A DNA stretch of 64,000 bases. Origin: Rubrivivax sp. Its GTDB lineage: Bacteria; Pseudomonadota; Gammaproteobacteria; Burkholderiales; Burkholderiaceae_C. The stretch is from assembly GCA_019635285.1 (NCBI GenBank), contig JAHBZS010000003.1, forward strand, positions 62,001-126,000, written 5' to 3'. The notes beneath the pieces were generated by a model that saw nothing but the letters and a program-made list of their open reading frames with translations, had not been told where the DNA came from and did no database searches. A program made the position numbers and the translations under genes. Shown here one piece after another: positions 48,238-58,723 of the stretch. Every line of letters begins with the position of its first letter. Position 1 is the first letter of the stretch.

Positions 48238-50613
48238 ATGAGCGCCAAAGGCTCCGCTACCTCCGCCCCCCCACCCGACGCTGAACGACCGCGCGCCTCG
48301 CACGGTGCATGGGTCGGTGGCTTGGCGCGTGTCATGTCGTGGGTCGCGGGGTTGGCCGTCGCCGGCGTGCTGAGCGTGTTGATCCTGGTGGGCGTCGCGG
48401 TGGCGGTGGCTTACCCCAACGTGCCCGAGATCAGCGGCCTGACGGACTACCGTCCCAAACTGCCGATGCGAATCTACGCCGCTGACGGCGTGCTGCTCGG
48501 AGAATTTGGTGAAGAAAGGCGCAACTTCACGCCGATCTCGCAGATGCCCAAGGTGCTGAAGGACGCCGTGCTGGCCGCCGAGGACGCACGCTTCTACGAG
48601 CACGGCGGTGTCGACTACAAGGGCATCGTGCGCGCCGCGCTGGCCAACCTGCGCGACGCGCGCAGCCAGGGCGGGTCGACCATCACGATGCAGGTGGCGA
48701 AGAACTTCTATCTGTCCACCGAGAAGACCTACACACGCAAGATCTACGAGCTGCTGCTGACGATGAAGATCGAGGGGCTGCTGACCAAGGAGCAGATCCT
48801 CGAGCTGTACATGAACCAGATCTATCTGGGGCAGCGCGCCTACGGCTTCGCCGCGGCCAGCGAGATCTATTTCGGCAAGCCGGTCAAGGATCTGACGATC
48901 GCCGAATCGGCGATGCTCGCCGGCCTGCCCGTGGCGCCATCGGCCTACAACCCCATCGTCAACCCCAAACGCGCGACGGTGCGGCAGCAGTTCGTGCTGG
49001 GCCGCATGCTCGAGGAAGGCTTCATCACCGAGGCGCAGTACGAAGCCGCGCGCCACCAGGTGCTGCGCTACCGCGCGCAGACCGAGGTGCCGGTGCATGC
49101 CGAATACGCGGTGGAGGCCGCGCGCCAACTGGTGTTTTCGCACTACGGCGCCGAGGCCTACTCGCGCGGCCTGGACGTGCACCTGACGATCCGTGCGGCC
49201 GACCAGGAAGTGGCCTATCGCGCGCTGCGGCGCGGCCTGCTCAACTACGAGCAGCGCCAGTGGTACCGCGGACCCGAAGCCTACGTGGACCTGCCCGCGG
49301 CGGCCGACCAGGTGGACGCGCGCATCGCCGAGGCGCTGGCCGAGCATCCCGACAACGACGAGTTGCGCGCCGCCGTGGTCACCGAAGCGTCGCCGCGCAA
49401 GGTGGTGGCGGTGCTGCAGAACGGCGAGACCATCACGGTGACCGGCGACGGCTTGAAGCCGGTCGCGTCGGGCCTGTCGGACAAGGCCGGGCCGAAGCTG
49501 CAGATCCGCCGTGGCGCCGTGGTGCGTGCGGTGCGCGACGCCAAGGGCGTGTGGTCGTTGACGCAGGTGCCGGAGGTGGAAGGCGCGTTCGTGGCCATGG
49601 ACCCGAGCAACGGCTGGGTGCGCGCGCTGGTCGGCGGCTTCGACTACGGCAAGAGCAAGTTCAACCACGTCACCCAGGCCTGGCGCCAGCCGGGGTCGAG
49701 CTTCAAGCCGTTCATCTATTCGGCGGCGCTGGAGCGCGGCTTCACGCCGACCACCGTGGTCAACGATGCGCCGCTGTTCTTCGACGCCGGTGCCACCGGC
49801 AGCCAGCCGTGGGAGCCGAAAAACTACGACGGCAAGTTCGAGGGCCCGATGCCGCTGCGCACCGCGCTGGCCAAGTCGAAGAACATGGTGTCGATCCGCA
49901 TCCTGCAGTCCATCGGGCCGGGCTTCGCGCAGCAATGGATCACGCGCTTCGGCTTCGAGGCCGACAAGCACCCGGCCTACCTGACGATGGCGCTGGGCGC
50001 CGGCTCGGTGACGCCGATGCAGATGGCCACGGCCTACAGCGTGTTCGCCAACGGCGGCTACATGACCAGCCCGGTACTCATCGCCAAGATCACCGACAGC
50101 AAGGGCAAGGTGCTGTCGCAGGCCAGCACGCCGGCGCTGGACGAGTCGATGCGCACGCTGGACGCGCGCAACGCCTTCGTCATGAACACGCTGCTGCAGG
50201 AGGTGACACGCTCGGGCACGGCGGCTTCGGCCAAGCGGGCGCTGGGCCGCGGTGACATCTTCGGCAAGACCGGCACGACCAATGATTCGATGGACGCCTG
50301 GTTCGTCGGCTACCAGCCCAGCCTGGTGGCGGTGGTCTGGATCGGCTACGACACGCCGCGCAAGCTGGGCGACCGCGAGACCGGCGGCGGTCTCGCGCTG
50401 CCGGTATGGATCGAATACATGAGCTATGCGCTCAAGGGCGTGCCGGTGCGCGAGCTGACGCCGCCGGAAGGCGTGGTCCAGAGCGACGGCGACTGGGCCT
50501 ACGAAGAATTCGGCCACGGCGCCGGCGTGCGTTCGCTGGGCCTGGAGGACGTGCTGCCGCCGGCGCCGACGAGCGAGGAGCGCAACAGCATCCTCGACCT
50601 GTTCCGGCGCTGA
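48238..50613 (+). CDS. mrcA: Penicillin-binding protein 1A, bifunctional
   Basis: Class A PBP of 791 residues in the inner membrane that polymerises and cross-links peptidoglycan. One N-terminal membrane helix (about 35-58) is followed by the GT51 domain (EDARFYEHGGVD with catalytic E115; GGSTITMQVAKN), an OB-like linker and the transpeptidase domain with SSFK (Ser487-Lys490), SKN and KTGT (677-680). It is divergent from pilM, an arrangement typical of many proteobacteria. Its end is followed by a large palindrome. Confidence 0.96.
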   Translation: MSAKGSATSAPPPDAERPRASHGAWVGGLARVMSWVAGLAVAGVLSVLILVGVAVAVAYPNVPEISGLTDYRPKLPMRIYAADGVLLGEFGEERRNFTPISQMPKVLKDAVLAAEDARFYEHGGVDYKGIVRAALANLRDARSQGGSTITMQVAKNFYLSTEKTYTRKIYELLLTMKIEGLLTKEQILELYMNQIYLGQRAYGFAAASEIYFGKPVKDLTIAESAMLAGLPVAPSAYNPIVNPKRATVRQQFVLGRMLEEGFITEAQYEAARHQVLRYRAQTEVPVHAEYAVEAARQLVFSHYGAEAYSRGLDVHLTIRAADQEVAYRALRRGLLNYEQRQWYRGPEAYVDLPAAADQVDARIAEALAEHPDNDELRAAVVTEASPRKVVAVLQNGETITVTGDGLKPVASGLSDKAGPKLQIRRGAVVRAVRDAKGVWSLTQVPEVEGAFVAMDPSNGWVRALVGGFDYGKSKFNHVTQAWRQPGSSFKPFIYSAALERGFTPTTVVNDAPLFFDAGATGSQPWEPKNYDGKFEGPMPLRTALAKSKNMVSIRILQSIGPGFAQQWITRFGFEADKHPAYLTMALGAGSVTPMQMATAYSVFANGGYMTSPVLIAKITDSKGKVLSQASTPALDESMRTLDARNAFVMNTLLQEVTRSGTAASAKRALGRGDIFGKTGTTNDSMDAWFVGYQPSLVAVVWIGYDTPRKLGDRETGGGLALPVWIEYMSYALKGVPVRELTPPEGVVQSDGDWAYEEFGHGAGVRSLGLEDVLPPAPTSEERNSILDLFRR

Positions 50614-50654
50614 AGGCACCCACCCCCTGCGGCCTTCGGCCGCCCCTTCAAGGG

Positions 50655-50698
50655 AGCGGATACCGCGGCCCGGCGGAGCCGGTTCCGCGGTATCCGCT
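50655..50698. terminator. Perfect 14-bp palindrome between convergent mrcA and cyaY
   Basis: AGCGGATACCGCGG and CCGCGGTATCCGCT (50655-50668 and 50685-50698) pair perfectly around a loop that itself folds as CCGGC-GGA-GCCGG. It sits in the 99-nt gap between convergent genes and can act on both strands. There is no T-run, so any termination would not be the classical intrinsic kind. Confidence 0.55.
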
Positions 50699-50712
50699 GG
50701 ATGTCGGCGGTC

Positions 50713-51075
50713 TCAGCTCGGCGACTTGAAACTCAAGTCCCGTCCGGACTGGGCGCTGGCGTGGCGCGACAGCGCCTCGAAGAAGTCGCTGCCGTCGCGC
50801 GTGTCCAGCCAGCGGCCCTGCACATGGCGGTAGTGGTAGCCGCCGGCGCGCGCGGCCAGCCAGATCTCCTGCAACGGCGGCTGGGTGTTGACGACGATGC
50901 GGCTGTCGTCGGGGAACACCAGTTCCAGCAGGCCGCCGGTGCGGTGCGTGTCGATGTCCACCACGTCGTCCTGCAGCCAGGCGTCGGCGGCAGCCTCGAT
51001 CGACGCCAGCACCGCCGACGTGCGGCGCTGGTAGTCGGCATCGCTCAGCGGAGTGGCTTCGGGACAAGAGGTCAT
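50713..51075 (-). CDS. cyaY: Frataxin-like iron protein CyaY
   Basis: Frataxin homologue of 120 residues that binds iron and modulates Fe-S assembly by IscS. Acidic helix residues (LSDADYQRRTSAVLASIEAA) and the beta-sheet core (DIDTHRTGGLLELVFPDDSR; QPPLQEIWLAARAGGYHY) are typical. The C-terminal FFEALSRHA is also present. It is divergent from lptM-lysA with 19 nt between ATGs, an order conserved in proteobacteria. Confidence 0.95.
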   Translation of the reverse strand: MTSCPEATPLSDADYQRRTSAVLASIEAAADAWLQDDVVDIDTHRTGGLLELVFPDDSRIVVNTQPPLQEIWLAARAGGYHYRHVQGRWLDTRDGSDFFEALSRHASAQSGRDLSFKSPS

Positions 51076-51081
51076 GGTCTT

Positions 51082-51087
51082 TAGAAT
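51082..51087 (+). promoter_or_regulatory. Predicted -10 box of lptM-lysA (leaderless geometry)
   Basis: TAGAAT, seven bases, then ATG 51095. The start site would be at or next to the ATG, so lptM may be translated from a leaderless mRNA, or from a downstream ATG at 51125. The same bases are inside the divergent cyaY leader. Confidence 0.42.
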
Positions 51088-51094
51088 CCGCGCC

Positions 51095-51292
51095 ATGCAA
51101 GCGCAGGCGAGCTCCAGTGTATCGATGCCGCACACGGGCGCATGGTGGTGCGCAAAGACCACGCTGTGGCTGTTGCTCGTCCTGGCCGCGGGCTGCGGCC
51201 AGAAAGGGCCGCTGACGCTGCCGGGCGCCGCCAAGAGCGCCTCGGCCCCGGCGTCCGCTGCGTCCGCCGCGTCCGCCGCGGCCGCGCGATGA
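51095..51292 (+). CDS. lptM: Small lipoprotein LptM (YifL)
   Basis: Lipoprotein of 65 residues (or 55 from ATG 51125). LLVLAAGCGQKGPLTLP contains the lipobox and the LptM signature CGxKGPL. In E. coli LptM assists maturation of the LptD-LptE LPS translocon. The C-terminus is Ala/Ser-rich, low complexity. It overlaps lysA by ATGA. The start codon is uncertain; no ribosome site is visible for the first ATG. Confidence 0.85.
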   Translation: MQAQASSSVSMPHTGAWWCAKTTLWLLLVLAAGCGQKGPLTLPGAAKSASAPASAASAASAAAAR

Positions 51293-52553
51293 GCCTGCCC
51301 GGCGCCCCCTACCTGGCGCGACACGGCGGTGATCTGCAGCTCGACGGCTGCTCGCTGGACGCGCTGGCGCGCGAGTTCGGCACGCCGCTGTACGTGTACT
51401 CGCAGCGCGCGATGCTCGACGCGGTGGCGTCGTACCGGCGCGCACTGGCGGGCCGGCCGCACCTCATCTGCTATGCGATGAAGGCCAACCCCAGCCTGGC
51501 CGTGCTGCAGACCTTTGCGCAGGCCGGCTGCGGCTTCGACATCGTCTCCGCCGGCGAGCTGGAACGTGTGCTTGCGGCCGGCGGCGAGGCTTCGCGCGTG
51601 GTCTTCTCCGGCGTCGGCAAGACGCGCGCCGAGATGCGCCGCGCGCTGCAGGCCGGCGTGCGCTGCTTCAATGTGGAAAGCCACGGCGAGCTGGACCTGC
51701 TGTCGCAGGTGGCGGTGGCCGAGGGGCGCACGGCGCCGGTGAGCTTGCGCATCAACCCCGACGTCGACGCCGGCACGCACCCCTACATCTCCACCGGGCT
51801 GAAGGACAACAAGTTCGGCATCGCGCACGACGAGGCGCTGGCCAGCTACCGGCATGCGGCGTCGCTGCCGGGGCTGCAGGTGGTGGGCATCGACTGCCAC
51901 ATCGGCTCGCAGATCACGCAGGTGGAGCCCTACCTGGACGCGCTGGACCGGTTGCTCGATCTGGTCGAGGCGGTGGAGGCCGAAGGCATCGCCCTGCAGC
52001 ACATCGACGTCGGCGGCGGCCTGGGCATCCAGTACGCTACCGAGGCGCCGCCCCAGGCCGACGAACTGGTGACGCGGCTGCTGCAGCGCATCGACGCGCG
52101 CGGCCACGGCCACCGCGAGCTGCTGATGGAGCCGGGCCGCTCGCTGGTGGGCAACGCCGGCGTGCTGCTCACCGAAGTGCTGTACCTGAAGCCGGGGGCG
52201 ACGAAGAACTTCTGCATCGTCGACGCGGCCATGAACGACCTGATGCGCCCGGCGATGTACGAGGCATGGATGGCCATCGAAGCCTGCCGGCCGCGCGGCG
52301 GCACCGCGGCCGCCTGGGACGTGGTCGGCCCGGTGTGCGAGTCGGGCGACTGGCTGGGCCGCGGCCGCGAGCTGGTGCTGCAGCCGGGCGACATGCTGGC
52401 GGTGCTGTCGGCCGGCGCCTATGGGATGTCGATGGCCAGCAACTACAACAGCCGCGCGCGCGCCGCCGAGATCCTGCTCGTCGACGGCCGGCCCGTGCTG
52501 GTGCGCGAACGCGAGCAGATCCAGGACCTGATGGCGCGCGAGCGCCTGCTGCC

Positions 52554-52557
<4 letters not shown>
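51289..52557 (+). CDS. lysA: Diaminopimelate decarboxylase
   Basis: Final step of lysine synthesis, PLP-dependent, 422 residues. The PLP lysine is K65 in [10 protein letters not shown]; other blocks are [40 protein letters not shown] and the second-subunit active-site CESGDWLG. It begins at the lptM stop and ends in CTAG, which is also the stop of the convergent dppF. Confidence 0.97.
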
Positions 52558-53545
<988 letters not shown>

Positions 53546-53549
<4 letters not shown>

Positions 53550-54523
53550 CGCGCGGCCTCCGGCACATGCAGCCAGCAAGCCGCCCGGGTGCGACGCGCC
53601 TCGACCAGCTCGGGTCGCTCGCGGCGGCAGCGCGCCATCACCTTCGGACAGCGCGGGTTGAACGCGCAGCCGGCCGGAATGGCATTCAGCCGCGGCATCG
53701 CGCCGTCGATCTGCAGCAGCCGTTCGCGTGTGTCGTCCATCGCCGGAATCGAACCCATCAGGCCCACCGTGTAGGGGTGCGCCGGGTGGTGGATGACCTC
53801 GTGCACCGGCCCGATCTCGCAGATGCGCCCCGCGTACATCACGGCCACGCGGTCGCAGGTTTCGGCGATGACGCCCATGTCGTGTGTCACCAGCATCACC
53901 GCCGCGCCGTGCTCCTTGCACACCCGCTTGAGCAGCGAAATGATCTGCGCCTGGATCGACACGTCCAGGGCGGTGGTCGGCTCGTCGGCGACGATCAGCT
54001 TGGGCTCGGCGGCCAGCGCCAGGGCGATCACCACACGCTGGCGCATGCCGCCGGAAAACTGGTGCGGGTACTGCTCCATGCGCTCGGCCGCCGCCGGAAT
54101 GCCCGTCTCCTGCAGCAGGCGGATGGCACGCCGCCGCGCCTCCTCGGCACTGACCGGCAGGTGCGTGAGGATGGTTTCGGTGAGCTGCCGGCCGATGGTG
54201 TACAGCGGGTTCAGTGACGTCAGCGGGTCCTGGAAGACGGCGCCGATGCGCCGCCCGCGGATGGCGCGCATCTGCTCGTAGGGCAGGTTGTCGATGCGCT
54301 GGCCGGCCAGCAGGATCTCGCCGCCGGTAATGCGCCCCGGCGGCTCCAGCAAGCCGATGATGGCCGCACCGGTGAGCGACTTGCCTGCGCCGGATTCGCC
54401 GACCACGCCCAGCACCTCGCCCGGCGCAATGTCGAAGGAGATGTCGTCCAGCGCCAGCAACGCGCCGCGGCGCGTGGGGAACTCCACGCGCAGGTTGCGG
54501 ACTTGCAGCAGCGGCGTGCTCAT
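53546..54523 (-). CDS. dppD: Di/oligopeptide ABC transporter ATPase, DppD/OppD type
   Basis: ATPase of 325 residues: Walker A GESGAGKS, signature FSGGMRQR, Walker [14 protein letters not shown]-loop VTHDMGV, then the C-terminal cysteine cluster ([14 protein letters not shown]). It overlaps dppC and dppF by ATGA on both sides. Confidence 0.92.
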
Positions 54524-55455
54524 CGCAGTCGCGGATTCAGCGCGTCGCGCAGCCAGTCGCCGAGCAGGTTCACGCTCAGCGCGATCAGGATGAGCATCGC
54601 GCCGGGGAAGATGGTGATCCACCATTCGCCGCTGAACAGCACGTCGTTGCCGATGCGGATCAGCGTGCCCAGCGACGGCGAGGTCGGCGGCACGCCCACG
54701 CCCAGGAAGGACAGCGTGGCCTCGGTGAGGATGGCCGCGGCCACGTGGATCGTGGCCAGCACCAGCACCGGCCCCATGACGTTGGGCAACACATGGCGCA
54801 ACATGATGCGCGATGGCGCGACACCGATGACGCGCGCCGCCTGCACGTATTCGCGGTTGCGTTCGACCAGCGTCGAGCCGCGCACCGTGCGTGCGTACTG
54901 CACCCAACCGGTCAGCGAGATGGCGACGATCAGCACGCCGAAGGCCAGCGCCTCGTCGGCATGCGGGAAGAGCGCGCGGCCGACGCCGTCGATGAGCAGC
55001 GCCACCAGCAGCGGCGGGAACGACAGCATGACATCGCAGACGCGCATGATCAGCGCATCGAGCTTGCCGCCGACGAAGCCCGACAGCAACCCCAGGCCGA
55101 CCCCCACGACCATCGACACCAGCACCGAGGCCACGCCGACGAACAGCGAGATGCGCGCGCCGTACATGATGGCCGACAGGATGTCGCGCCCCTGGTCGTC
55201 GGTGCCGAGCAGGTAGCTGCGTGTGCCGTCTTCCATCCAGGCCGGAGGCAGACGCGCATCGCTCAGGTTCACCGAGGCCAGGTCGAAGGGGTTGTGCGGC
55301 GCCACCCAGGGCGCGAAGACCGCGCAGAACACGCACAGCGCCGCGATGATGGCGGCCAGGATGGCCATCGGCGAGCTCTTGAAGCTGTACCAGAGGTCGC
55401 CATCGAAGAAGCGAGCCAATGCGCCGGGCGCGACAGGGACGGTGCCGGTGGTCAT
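54520..55455 (-). CDS. dppC: Di/oligopeptide ABC transporter permease, DppC type
   Basis: Inner-membrane permease of 311 residues with an OppC-type N-terminal segment, periplasmic [18 protein letters not shown] motif and EAA loop around [20 protein letters not shown]. The substrate-channel partner is the DppB-type protein 15 nt upstream. Confidence 0.93.
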   Translation of the reverse strand: MTTGTVPVAPGALARFFDGDLWYSFKSSPMAILAAIIAALCVFCAVFAPWVAPHNPFDLASVNLSDARLPPAWMEDGTRSYLLGTDDQGRDILSAIMYGARISLFVGVASVLVSMVVGVGLGLLSGFVGGKLDALIMRVCDVMLSFPPLLVALLIDGVGRALFPHADEALAFGVLIVAISLTGWVQYARTVRGSTLVERNREYVQAARVIGVAPSRIMLRHVLPNVMGPVLVLATIHVAAAILTEATLSFLGVGVPPTSPSLGTLIRIGNDVLFSGEWWITIFPGAMLILIALSVNLLGDWLRDALNPRLR

Positions 55456-55470
55456 GCGGGGGTTCCAGCT

Positions 55471-56454
55471 TCAGTGCCCACCGGCGGGCTTCTCGATGCG
55501 CAACCGCGGGTCGACGGCGAAGTACAGCAGGTCGACGATCAGGTTGACGATGACGAAGATCAGCGCCACCAGGCACAGGTAGGCGGCCATCACCGGCACG
55601 TCGGCAAACTGCACGGCCTGGATGAACAGCAGGCCCATGCCGGGCCACTGGAACACCGTCTCGGTGATGATGGCAAAGGCGATCAGCGCGCCCAGCTGCA
55701 AGCCGGTGATGGTGATCACCGGCACCAGCGTGTTCTTCAGCGCATGACCGAAGTACACCGAGCGGTTGGGCAGGCCGCGCGCACGCGCGAACTTGATGTA
55801 GTCGGTGCGCAGCACCTCGAGCATTTCGGCGCGCACCAGGCGCAGGATCAGCGCCAGCTGGAACACCGACAAGGTGACCGCCGGCAGAACCAGGTGGCGC
55901 CAGCCGTCGATGCTGAGGAACCCCGTGGTCCAGCCGCCGAGCGCGACCACGTCGCCGCGGCCGAAGCTGGGCAGCCACTTCAGGGTCACCGAGAACAGCA
56001 GGATCAGCAGAATGCCGATCAGGAAGGTCGGCAGCGACACGCCGAGCAGCGAGCCGATCATGGCCAGCTGCGCGCCCAGCGTGCCGCGCTTGAGCGCGGC
56101 GAAGACCCCCATCGGAATGCCCACCAGCAGCGCGATCACCGCCGCGGCGATGGACAGCTCCAGCGTGGCCGGCAGGCGCTCGATGATCAGCGTCGAGACT
56201 TTGCGGCCCTGGCGCAGGCTGAGGCCGAAGTCACCCTGCACGGCATTGCCCACGAAGTGCGCGAACTGCACCGGGAAGGGCCGGTCCAGGCCGAGTTCGG
56301 CACGCAGCGCCTGGCGTTGCTCCGCCGTGGCATCCTGCCCCAGCATGGTGGCCACCGGATCGCCGACGTATTGAAACAGCATGAACGCGATGAAGGCCAC
56401 CGACAGCATGACCAGCACGGCCTGGGCGAGTCGGCGCAGGATGAAGGCGAGCAT
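55471..56454 (-). CDS. dppB: Di/oligopeptide ABC transporter permease, DppB type
   Basis: Inner-membrane permease of 327 residues. It starts MLAFILRRLAQAVLVMLSV, contains FGLSLRQGRKVSTLI, and the EAA loop is DYIKFARARGLPNRSVYFGH. It is the first gene of the dppBCDF set. No peptide-binding protein gene is adjacent: upstream is a DUF3047 gene and then a porin. The binding protein must be encoded elsewhere or shared. Confidence 0.93.
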   Translation of the reverse strand: MLAFILRRLAQAVLVMLSVAFIAFMLFQYVGDPVATMLGQDATAEQRQALRAELGLDRPFPVQFAHFVGNAVQGDFGLSLRQGRKVSTLIIERLPATLELSIAAAVIALLVGIPMGVFAALKRGTLGAQLAMIGSLLGVSLPTFLIGILLILLFSVTLKWLPSFGRGDVVALGGWTTGFLSIDGWRHLVLPAVTLSVFQLALILRLVRAEMLEVLRTDYIKFARARGLPNRSVYFGHALKNTLVPVITITGLQLGALIAFAIITETVFQWPGMGLLFIQAVQFADVPVMAAYLCLVALIFVIVNLIVDLLYFAVDPRLRIEKPAGGH

Positions 56455-56556
56455 GCGGTGGCGACAGGTCTGCGGTGGCGGGTGGGTCTGCGGGCGGCCT
56501 GCGATCATCCGCAATTCACGTGCCCGGCGCCAAGAGGGAAAACCTAGGCGCGCGGC

Positions 56557-57273
56557 TCAGCGAAAGCGGATCTCTCCGTACCAGGCTTCGGCCTGCGAGG
56601 CCGTGTTGTCGCTGTCGGTCATCACCGCCATGCCGATCAGCGCGCCGGGATCCTCGCCAAAGGCGCGACGGTAGTCGGCACGCACGTCGCGCTCGTAGCT
56701 TCGCCACTGGCCGAGGTGGGCCGGGCCGGATTCGAGCACGATCTTGCGGATGCGGTCGCTGCGCTTGCTGATCACCACGGTGTCGACCTCGGCGCGGCTG
56801 TCCCAGACGTACATCAAGGTGGCGAAGGGTGGCGTTTCGCCCGTCAGGCCCTGCATCAGGTCGAACATCATGCGCGTGCGCGGACTGAGCAGGCCGTGAT
56901 CCCCGTCGAAAGCCAGCAATACCCGCACCACCGCATCTTCGGTGTCGACCTGCCGCACGTCCGCGCCGGCGAGCAGCGAGTCAGCCTTCCACGAGAACGT
57001 CACTTTGCCCAGTTGCTCGGGCTCGATGCGCACGGCACGGCGATACATGCTGGCGGAATGCCTGGATTGCGCGTGCAGCACCCAGCGGCCGTCTTCGATG
57101 CGCACCGTGTAGGACGTGGTCGTCTTGCCCGGAAACACCAAGGGCTGCCAGCCATCCGTCCACCGCTCCTGCGTCGGCGCGGCGGTGACGGGCAGCACCG
57201 GCGCATGCCGGCAAGCGCTCGACATGAGCATCAGCAGGCCGGCGATACCGGTTAGGACGCGCAACGGTTGCAT
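56557..57273 (-). CDS. DUF3047 lipoprotein
   Basis: Predicted secreted protein of 238 residues belonging to DUF3047. The signal segment ends at LMSSAC (possible lipid Cys21). The domain is a beta-rich fold with typical blocks GKVTFSWKADSLL, DAVVRVLLAFDGD, LMYVWDSRAEV and MTDSDNTASQAEAWYG. The family's function is not known to me. It lies between the porin terminator and dppB, on the same strand. Confidence 0.85.
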   Translation of the reverse strand: MQPLRVLTGIAGLLMLMSSACRHAPVLPVTAAPTQERWTDGWQPLVFPGKTTTSYTVRIEDGRWVLHAQSRHSASMYRRAVRIEPEQLGKVTFSWKADSLLAGADVRQVDTEDAVVRVLLAFDGDHGLLSPRTRMMFDLMQGLTGETPPFATLMYVWDSRAEVDTVVISKRSDRIRKIVLESGPAHLGQWRSYERDVRADYRRAFGEDPGALIGMAVMTDSDNTASQAEAWYGEIRFR

Positions 57274-57311
57274 CGATATCTGGTGGGTTCGGCACAAACC
57301 GGTGCCCGCCC

Positions 57312-57338
57312 AAAAAAAAGCCGCCCGAAGGCGGCTTT
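57312..57338 (-). terminator. Intrinsic terminator of the porin gene
   Basis: On the minus strand AAAGCCGCC, a TTCG loop and GGCGGCTTT are followed by a run of eight Ts. It starts about 35 nt after the porin stop. It is one of two textbook terminators in the window and separates the porin from the DUF3047-dpp genes. Confidence 0.93.
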
Positions 57339-57371
57339 GTCTGGGCGAACTGCCTTGCGGCAGCGCCGGAA

Positions 57372-58466
57372 TCAGAACTGGTGGCGGATACCGATCTGGC
57401 CGCCAGTCGAGTTGTTGCCCGGCGTCAGACCGGAAGACTGGCCGCTCACCTTGAACGCCGAATTGCCGTCGTTGTTGATCGACGACCACGTGGCGTACAG
57501 CGCCGTGCGCTTCGACAGGTTGTAGTCCACGCCAATCGCCCATTGCGAGGCGTCGTCGTTGTTCAGCAGCTTCTTGCCATTGGTGCCGCCGTAGCTGGCC
57601 TTCAGGTTCCACTGGCCGAACGGCGCGGAGACGCCGACGAACCAGTTTTCGCGTTCAGCGTCGTCGCCGACGTAGGGAACCAATCCGTCGACGTTGATCT
57701 GACCGTAGAAACCCGACAGCTTCATGAAGCCGAAGTTCCACGAACCGCCGATGTTCCAGGTGTCCAGATCGATGCCGCTACCCGCCAGAAGTTCTTCGGT
57801 CTTGCCGTAAGACGCGGCAATGTCGAAAGGCCCCGCCGCATAGCCGATACGGCCACCGTAGTACTTGTTGGCGTTGGCGTTTTCACCCGCAGCCACTTGC
57901 ACCTGACCGTAGAGGCCCGGACCAAAGGTGCCATTCGGGAGGATGTACGCCACCATGTTGTTGGCGCGCACCAGCGTGCCGTACGTCGTGCCAGCCAGCG
58001 CTTGCTGAGCAAAACCGCTCAGCGCGAGGTTGGTCGCCGAGCCGACACCGTTGGTGCCGAAGGGATCGAACACCGTCCAGTTCCAGAAGGTCGCGGTGTA
58101 GTCGCGGCCCAGGCGCAGTTCGCCCCACTGGTTCGACAGGCTGACCGTCGAACGGCGGTTGAAGATCAACTCATTGCCAGTACTCGTGGTGCCGTTACCC
58201 CAAACGCCGGCGTTGCGGCCGGTATCGGGAGCAATACCCATTTCAAGCCAGAAACCCGCCTTCAGGCCACCGCCCAGATCCTCAACGCCACGGAAGCCCA
58301 GGCGGCTGCTGGCCATGCCGTCGGTGCCCATCGAGTAGGTGCGATCACCGTTGTCGACCGACATGACGTTCAGGTCAACCACGCCGAACATCGTCACCGA
58401 CGACTGCGCCGAAGCGCCACCGGCAAACGCGCCGAGAGCCGCGAGAGCGAGAACAGATTTTTTCAT
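57372..58466 (-). CDS. Outer-membrane porin, Omp32-type
   Basis: General porin of 364 residues, the neisserial/comamonad Porin_4 family. The signal peptide ends at ASAQ. The mature start SSVTMFGVVDLNV and the block MGTDGMASSRLGFRGVEDLG are diagnostic, and the chain ends in GIRHQF with the C-terminal Phe needed for BAM recognition. Base composition is less GC-rich than its neighbours, consistent with high expression. An AGGAGA lies 8 nt before the ATG. It is flanked by its own promoter region and terminator, so it is monocistronic. Confidence 0.95.
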   Translation of the reverse strand: MKKSVLALAALGAFAGGASAQSSVTMFGVVDLNVMSVDNGDRTYSMGTDGMASSRLGFRGVEDLGGGLKAGFWLEMGIAPDTGRNAGVWGNGTTSTGNELIFNRRSTVSLSNQWGELRLGRDYTATFWNWTVFDPFGTNGVGSATNLALSGFAQQALAGTTYGTLVRANNMVAYILPNGTFGPGLYGQVQVAAGENANANKYYGGRIGYAAGPFDIAASYGKTEELLAGSGIDLDTWNIGGSWNFGFMKLSGFYGQINVDGLVPYVGDDAERENWFVGVSAPFGQWNLKASYGGTNGKKLLNNDDASQWAIGVDYNLSKRTALYATWSSINNDGNSAFKVSGQSSGLTPGNNSTGGQIGIRHQF

Positions 58467-58556
58467 TGCAACTTTCTCCTAGGTTAATGACGAAGACCTG
58501 ATCGATTCGCGGTTTGCGGGGTGATCAGACCTAACCCCTCATCGGAAGTTGATGGG

Positions 58557-58585
58557 ATTGCACCAGACCGTCGCCCGGCTGGCAA
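58557..58585 (-). promoter_or_regulatory. Possible porin promoter
   Basis: Minus-strand TTGCCA (58585-58580), 17-nt spacer, TGCAAT (58562-58557). The leader would be about 85 nt and contains CTGATC / GATCAG arms (58498-58528). Weak matches; a guess. Confidence 0.3.
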
Positions 58586-58634
58586 AGGTTTGCGATCCAA
58601 AGGAGTCGGTTTTGTTGCCTGTGCACAACGAGGC

Positions 58635-58672
58635 CTTGCCAAGCACGTCTCGGCAAGAATCGTGCCGAGACG
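58635..58672. other. Two mutually exclusive hairpins upstream of coq7
   Basis: CGTCTCGGCA / TGCCGAGACG (58646-58655 and 58663-58672) is a perfect 10-bp stem with a seven-base loop. CTTGCC / GGCAAG (58635-58640 and 58652-58657) would use part of the same bases. It lies in the 250-nt gap between the porin and coq7, on the upstream side of the predicted coq7 start site, so it is not in the coq7 mRNA unless an earlier promoter exists. Confidence 0.5.
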
Positions 58673-58710
58673 GCGGCTGCGCCGCGTCAAACGGCCGCAA
58701 CGCCGACGCG

Positions 58711-58716
58711 GATAAT
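58711..58716 (+). promoter_or_regulatory. Predicted -10 box of coq7
   Basis: GATAAT overlaps one possible coq7 ATG (58715) and is followed after seven bases by a second ATG (58724). This makes 58715 unlikely as the real start. It implies either a leaderless start at 58724 or the TTG at 58763 with AAGG upstream. Confidence 0.42.
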
Positions 58717-58723
58717 GGCGCGG

